This document shows, in pieces, positions 5,217 to 8,461 of a DNA stretch of 8,461 bases (within the stretch, counting starts at the first letter, position 1; the number at the start of each line of letters is the position of its first letter). The DNA is taken from contig JAIPIE010000034.1 in assembly GCA_021734825.1 (NCBI GenBank), positions 1 to 8,461 of the forward strand, read 5' to 3'. The notes beneath the pieces are model-generated. The model was not told the DNA's origin and searched no databases. It saw only the letters and a program-made list of their open reading frames with translations. The position numbers and the translations under genes are program-made. The DNA comes from Patescibacteria group bacterium. GTDB taxonomy: Bacteria; Patescibacteriota; Patescibacteriia; Patescibacteriales; UBA12465.

Positions 5217-6800
5217 TTATAGCTCTATTTTTTTAATCATGTAAGTGCTTTTTAGTTTATATCCGAACTTTCGATAATATCCACGTACACCTACCCCGGA
5301 AATCACAGCTATTTTATTAATCTGTGCAGCTTTAACTATTTGTTCAGCTTTTATCATTAATTCTTTACCCAGTCCACGATGTTGTACTTTTTTGCCACCA
5401 CCAACCGGCATTAATTCGCCATAAACATGTAATTCTCTAATTATTGCTGGCGCGATAGAACTATTTTTATCTAAACGTAAACGACAAAAAGCATACAAAG
5501 TCTTATGATCAATACTATCAGCGCTAATAAAATATTCTATACCCCCAGAAGCAGGATAAGAAATTATATTAACCTTATACTTATCAATTATCCCCTCCTT
5601 GGCTTCACGGCAACGGATACAAGCGCAAGCCACCCCTCGCTGTTGCATAATTTGACGAAGATTGGTGATTTTATTGCCAGCAATAATCGACTCGGCTGGA
5701 ATATCACGAATTAGACGAATAATACGCACATATTCCGGCACGAGTGCTTTACATTGAGCAATTAAATTTTGCAAAACCTTGTCTGAATAAGGCTTATACT
5801 TACCTTGCTGATACCACTTATATAATAAACTACCTTCTGTCACAACCGTAGGGTAAAATTTAATTTGATCGGGTTGAAATCTTTCATCATTAAACAACTG
5901 TTTAAACATCGCCAAATCTTTTCTAGGCGTAGCTCCAGGTAAAGCGGGCATCAAGTGATAGGTTATCTTAAAGCCATACTGCTTTAATAAAGATGTTGCT
6001 ATTACTACTTCCTTAATACCATGTCCTCTTTTATTTAACTTCAAAATATCATCATCAATCGCTTGTACTCCCATTTCTACCCGAGTACAACCCAAAATTC
6101 TCATTTCTTCCAATTCTTTTTTATCTATATAGTCTGGTCTCGTTTCTAAAGTTAAACCAATAATACGATAAGGAGAGCTTTCATTTTTCTTTTGTTCTTT
6201 TAATAAAAGTTCTTTGAGCTCACTGAGTTTTAAATTTTGTTTATAAGGAGATTTTTTTAAATCCCCATTAACTAAATACTCATTGGCCGCCTTAAAGCAA
6301 TTTAATATATACCAATATTTATAATTAGTTGGTAAATAACTCCAAGTGCCACCAATCACAATAATTTCTATTTTTTCCGGATGATGTCCATTATTTTCTA
6401 AGGCCCGTAAACGTGAGTTTACTTGTGTATAGGGGTGGTAATTACAACGAATCGCCCTCATTACTGCTGGCTCATTAGACAAATAACTAACAGGCACATC
6501 TTTTTGACGAGGACAGTAGGCACAGTTTCCAGGACAAGGATAGGATTTAGTTAAAACGGCCACTGGTGCAATCCCAGAAAGAGTTCTTATTGAACGTTTG
6601 CGCAAAAGAAGCTCTAAATCAAGATTAGCTTCAATTTTATTTAAACTTAAAAGGCGCTTATACTCCTTAATAATAACCGCATTAGCTAAAGATGATATCT
6701 TATATTTTTTGCTTAATTCCCGCTTAAAAGAAGACAATTGATTCCTATTATGAATCAATTTTGGTGCTTGTTCAATTAGCTCTGTAATTGCCTCTAACAT
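5217..6800 (-). CDS. elp3: Elp3-type tRNA uridine(34) acetyltransferase (radical SAM/GNAT)
   Basis: Two-domain enzyme that uses SAM radical chemistry and acetyl-CoA to place a carboxymethyl-type group on C5 of wobble uridine 34 of tRNA. It has 527 residues, near the usual length. The radical SAM domain (about 80-355) has the [4Fe-4S] cysteines Cys89, Cys93 and Cys96 in CPGNCAYC, then IEIIVIGGTWS (144-154) and GLTLETRPDY (215-224). A cysteine cluster CACIRC (Cys392, Cys394, Cys397) matches the family's zinc-site linker. The C-terminal acetyltransferase domain has the acetyl-CoA loop QHRGLGKEL (473-481) and the hallmark ISGVGVRGYYRKFGY (500-514). It is the first gene of the minus-strand operon, with a promoter close upstream. 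Bacteria usually modify this uridine with MnmE/MnmG; single-subunit Elp3 is known in some bacteria and archaea. The Trm9-like gene later in the operon could act on its product. Confidence 0.95.
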   Translation of the reverse strand: MLEAITELIEQAPKLIHNRNQLSSFKRELSKKYKISSLANAVIIKEYKRLLSLNKIEANLDLELLLRKRSIRTLSGIAPVAVLTKSYPCPGNCAYCPRQKDVPVSYLSNEPAVMRAIRCNYHPYTQVNSRLRALENNGHHPEKIEIIVIGGTWSYLPTNYKYWYILNCFKAANEYLVNGDLKKSPYKQNLKLSELKELLLKEQKKNESSPYRIIGLTLETRPDYIDKKELEEMRILGCTRVEMGVQAIDDDILKLNKRGHGIKEVVIATSLLKQYGFKITYHLMPALPGATPRKDLAMFKQLFNDERFQPDQIKFYPTVVTEGSLLYKWYQQGKYKPYSDKVLQNLIAQCKALVPEYVRIIRLIRDIPAESIIAGNKITNLRQIMQQRGVACACIRCREAKEGIIDKYKVNIISYPASGGIEYFISADSIDHKTLYAFCRLRLDKNSSIAPAIIRELHVYGELMPVGGGKKVQHRGLGKELMIKAEQIVKAAQINKIAVISGVGVRGYYRKFGYKLKSTYMIKKIEL

Positions 6801-6816
6801 ATATTTAGGATATAAT
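6788..6816 (+). promoter_or_regulatory. Promoter for the bactofilin-like gene
   Basis: TTGCCT at 6788-6793 (4/6 match to the -35 consensus) is followed after 17 nt by a perfect -10 box TATAAT at 6811-6816. Transcription should start near 6823, leaving a leader of about 34 nt to the ATG at 6857. The -35 box lies inside the start of the divergent elp3 coding region. Confidence 0.6.
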
Positions 6817-6820
6817 ATCC
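6808..6820. repeat. 13-bp perfect palindrome between divergent promoters
   Basis: GGATATAATATCC has 6-bp arms around one central base. It contains the plus-strand -10 box and lies near the predicted start point of the elp3 operon, so a protein bound here could affect both directions. The palindrome is AT-rich and could be chance; its position is what makes it notable. Confidence 0.45.
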
Positions 6821-6825
6821 ATATT

Positions 6826-6834
6826 ATTATAGCA
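6826..6834 (-). promoter_or_regulatory. Extended -10 promoter for the elp3-glyA-folD-recQ-methyltransferase operon
   Basis: On the minus strand TGCTATAAT (6834-6826) is a perfect -10 box with an extended TG element. I see no good -35 at the expected distance, which extended -10 promoters can tolerate. Transcription would start near 6819, about 18 nt before the elp3 ATG. It lies face to face with the plus-strand promoter. Confidence 0.55.
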
Positions 6835-6856
6835 AATATTTATTAATTTTATTTTT

Positions 6857-7996
6857 ATGATTAAAGCTTTTAAACTATTTTTGGCTGTTTTTGCCATTTC
6901 AGCCTTTGTTTTGCCTGCGTCTGTTTTCGCCGCTGAAATTAAGTCTAGCGAAAATCTGCATATTCCCCAAGGAGAAACAATTGAGGGCAATCTTTATGCG
7001 GCCAGCAACAACATTATCATTGACGGCGATATCGCTGGTGATTTAATTGCTCTTGCTAAAAGCATCACCATTAACGGCAGACTTGAAGGTGATTTAATTG
7101 CTCTTGCTCAAAACATTACTGTTAACGGAGAAATCAACGGCAATATTCGTGCAATCAGTAATACTGCCATTTTAAGCGGCTTAGTAGCTCGCAATGTTAA
7201 TTTCATCGGCAATAATTTTAGTGTGGGTGAAAATGCTCAAATTAATTGGGACTTACTAACTGGTGCTCTTAACACTGATATTAAAGGCATAATTAAAGGC
7301 AACGTCTACGGTAACAGCGATACTGTTTCGCTCTCAGGAAAAATTGGCAAAAACTTTAATTTTAGCAATAGTAGTCACGCTCAAAGAATTAATATTAGCC
7401 CTGAGGCGAATATTAATGGAGATTTATATTACAATGAAGAGACTGAGATTTTTATTGCCGAGAATGCAAATATTGCCGGCAAAACTGAAATAATTAAAAG
7501 AGAAGCAACTAATAAAAATCAGCCAAGCCGTAATATATGGTCCTTTATTTATAAAGTTTTTGCTATACTTATAATTGGTTTAGTTTTGATTAGTCTAGGA
7601 AAAAAACATCTCTCCGAACTTAACACCCTTATTCAAGAAAAGACTGGCAAAGCTTTCGTTTGGGGATTTTTAGCCTCCTTAATCACTCCTGTCGCTGTCA
7701 TTATTTTAATCTTTAGTATTATTGGTATTCCACTAGCCTTAATTACTGCTATTTTATGGATAATTTTATTTTGTTTAGCGAAAATTGTAGTTGCACTTTT
7801 CATCGGCAAATATTTACTTGCTAAGTTGAATAAAGAAAATACTAGTGATAAAAATTTAATTTTCTCGCTTATTATTGGCGTTGTTATTTTATACTTATTT
7901 TTTGCTATCCCTTATGTTGGATGGTTGCTATCCTTTCTTGTTAGTAGTTTAGGGCTTGGCATCATTTTAATTTATCTTAAAAAAATTAATTCCTAA
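6857..7996 (+). CDS. Exported bactofilin-like beta-helix protein with multi-pass membrane C-terminus
   Basis: This 379-residue protein starts with a signal peptide (about 1-25: positive MIKAFK, hydrophobic core, likely cleavage after SVFA). Residues 40-210 are short repeats of alternating hydrophobic and polar residues with frequent ING, GNI and GDL turns, the pattern of bactofilin/polymer-forming cytoskeletal beta-helices. The tail has about five hydrophobic segments (about 228-247, 268-290, 291-318, 334-351, 353-374). The predicted topology is an extracytoplasmic beta-helix held by a polytopic membrane domain, unlike classical cytosolic bactofilins. Substrate and partners are unknown; a role in envelope shape or surface organisation is inference. 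The following sugar-phosphate mutase gene, 7 nt away, fits an envelope link. Only one plausible ATG exists and it has no Shine-Dalgarno sequence. It could also be a general secreted beta-helix protein rather than a filament former. Confidence 0.82.
   Translation: MIKAFKLFLAVFAISAFVLPASVFAAEIKSSENLHIPQGETIEGNLYAASNNIIIDGDIAGDLIALAKSITINGRLEGDLIALAQNITVNGEINGNIRAISNTAILSGLVARNVNFIGNNFSVGENAQINWDLLTGALNTDIKGIIKGNVYGNSDTVSLSGKIGKNFNFSNSSHAQRINISPEANINGDLYYNEETEIFIAENANIAGKTEIIKREATNKNQPSRNIWSFIYKVFAILIIGLVLISLGKKHLSELNTLIQEKTGKAFVWGFLASLITPVAVIILIFSIIGIPLALITAILWIILFCLAKIVVALFIGKYLLAKLNKENTSDKNLIFSLIIGVVILYLFFAIPYVGWLLSFLVSSLGLGIILIYLKKINS
7037..7108 (+). repeat. Exact 21-nt direct repeat, 51-nt period, in the beta-helix region
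   Basis: The same 21-nt segment occurs at 7037-7057 and 7088-7108, encoding GDLIALA both times within a 17-residue repeat unit. Identity at the DNA level suggests recent duplication or gene conversion of one beta-helix unit; neighbouring units have diverged in sequence. Confidence 0.8.
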
Positions 7997-8003
7997 ATGC
8001 TCT

Positions 8004-8461
8004 ATGTTTAATCCAGAAATTTTTAAAGCTTACGATATTAGAGGAATTTTTGAACAAGACTTTGATCTTGATTTTGCCTTTCAACTCGGACAAGTCTTTG
8101 TTAATTTACGCCAACAAGATAAAGATTATAAAAATGGCTCAACTTTAAAAATTTTAGTAGCTCGTGACATGCGTTTAAGCTCTCCTGATATCAGTGCTGG
8201 TCTTATTGCTGGACTACAAGCAGCTGGCGCGAAGGTTATTGATGCTGGTTTACTTTCAACCCCGGCTTTCTATTATAATGTATCTTCTGAAAATGCCGAT
8301 GGTGGCATAATAGTTTCAGCCTCCCATAACCCTAAGGAGTGGAATGGCTTTAAATTAGTGAGAGCAAAAAGTCTGCCAATTAGTGGCGAAACAGGAATCG
8401 CTTGGCTAAAAGATAATATTAACGAAAACTTAAAATTTAATTCCTATCAACCAAGAGATAA
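8004..8461 (+). CDS. Phosphomannomutase/phosphoglucomutase (3' end cut by window edge)
   Basis: Alpha-D-phosphohexomutase superfamily enzyme that moves phosphate between C1 and C6 of mannose or glucose phosphates, feeding nucleotide-sugar and surface polysaccharide synthesis. I translated 152 residues by hand from the ATG at 8004. The N-terminal FKAYDIRGIF (7-16) is a family hallmark, ARDMRLSSP (53-61) matches the ARDGRxSS region, and the phosphoserine loop is SASHNPKEWNGFK (105-117) with catalytic Ser107. Domain 1 is nearly complete; the metal-binding and sugar-binding domains lie beyond the window, so mannose versus glucose preference cannot be judged. An ATG at 7997 hits a stop after four codons, so 8004 is the start. 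It is almost certainly cotranscribed with the bactofilin-like gene. Confidence 0.93.
   Translation, partial: MFNPEIFKAYDIRGIFEQDFDLDFAFQLGQVFVNLRQQDKDYKNGSTLKILVARDMRLSSPDISAGLIAGLQAAGAKVIDAGLLSTPAFYYNVSSENADGGIIVSASHNPKEWNGFKLVRAKSLPISGETGIAWLKDNINENLKFNSYQPRD

Noticed and set aside
5505..5714. Plus-strand ORF opposite elp3
   Set aside because: Antisense to the zinc-site and linker region of Elp3, with no motif or start signal of its own.
6805..6990. 61-residue ORF on the minus strand
   Set aside because: It overlaps the start of the well-supported bactofilin-like gene and the divergent promoter region in antisense, and its protein has no recognisable family features.
376..7996. Recoded UGA (as Gly in Gracilibacteria/SR1 relatives)
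   Set aside because: All genes read full length in the standard code with Gly as GGN and Trp as TGG. The seven visible stops are six TAA and one TAG, too few to infer recoding.
7997..8011. ATG directly after the bactofilin-like stop as start of the mutase
   Set aside because: It meets a TAA after four codons; the ATG at 8004 opens the correct frame.
1..8461. CRISPR arrays, tRNA/rRNA genes, insertion sequences or prophage genes
   Set aside because: No spaced repeats, structural RNA signatures, transposase motifs or phage genes are visible; the window is packed with ordinary chromosomal genes.

Overview
The window is AT-rich, tightly packed bacterial DNA read with the standard genetic code. 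Genes are separated by only 2 to about 70 nt, and no gene has a recognisable Shine-Dalgarno sequence. An Elp3-type enzyme, a membrane-anchored bactofilin-like protein and a compact genome style together suggest a Candidate Phyla Radiation (Patescibacteria) bacterium. This placement is an inference from style and gene content; there is no rRNA or other phylogenetic marker in the window.

Layout. The left 6.8 kb is an unbroken run of genes on the minus strand. In transcription order they are: an Elp3-type radical SAM/acetyltransferase (6800-5217), glyA (5194-3953), folD (3928-3128), a RecQ-family helicase (3125-1368), a Trm9/ALKBH8-like methyltransferase (1365-676), a CsoR/CstR-family repressor (621-376) and a thioredoxin cut by the left edge (305-1). 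The first five look like one operon, with gaps of 22, 24, 2 and 2 nt. The repressor has its own promoter. A perfect 17-bp GC-rich palindrome of CsoR-family type fills most of the spacer between its -35 and -10 boxes, so the repressor-thioredoxin unit is probably autoregulated. On the plus strand, a signal-peptide-bearing beta-helix protein with a multi-pass membrane tail (6857-7996) is followed after 7 nt by a phosphomannomutase/phosphoglucomutase cut by the right edge. The two transcription units diverge from a 56-bp gap holding overlapping promoters and a 13-bp palindrome.

Main point of interest. Elp3 makes the cm5U-type modification at wobble uridine 34 of tRNA, and eukaryotic Trm9 esterifies that group to mcm5U34. 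The methyltransferase at the end of this operon carries Trm9-like features at both ends of the protein, not only the generic SAM-binding motif. The operon may therefore encode a bacterial two-enzyme mcm5U-type wobble pathway, with the folate one-carbon genes glyA and folD between the two enzymes. Secondary points are a repressor with Glu in place of the usual His ligand next to a thioredoxin, and a FolD whose NADP-binding motif has decayed.
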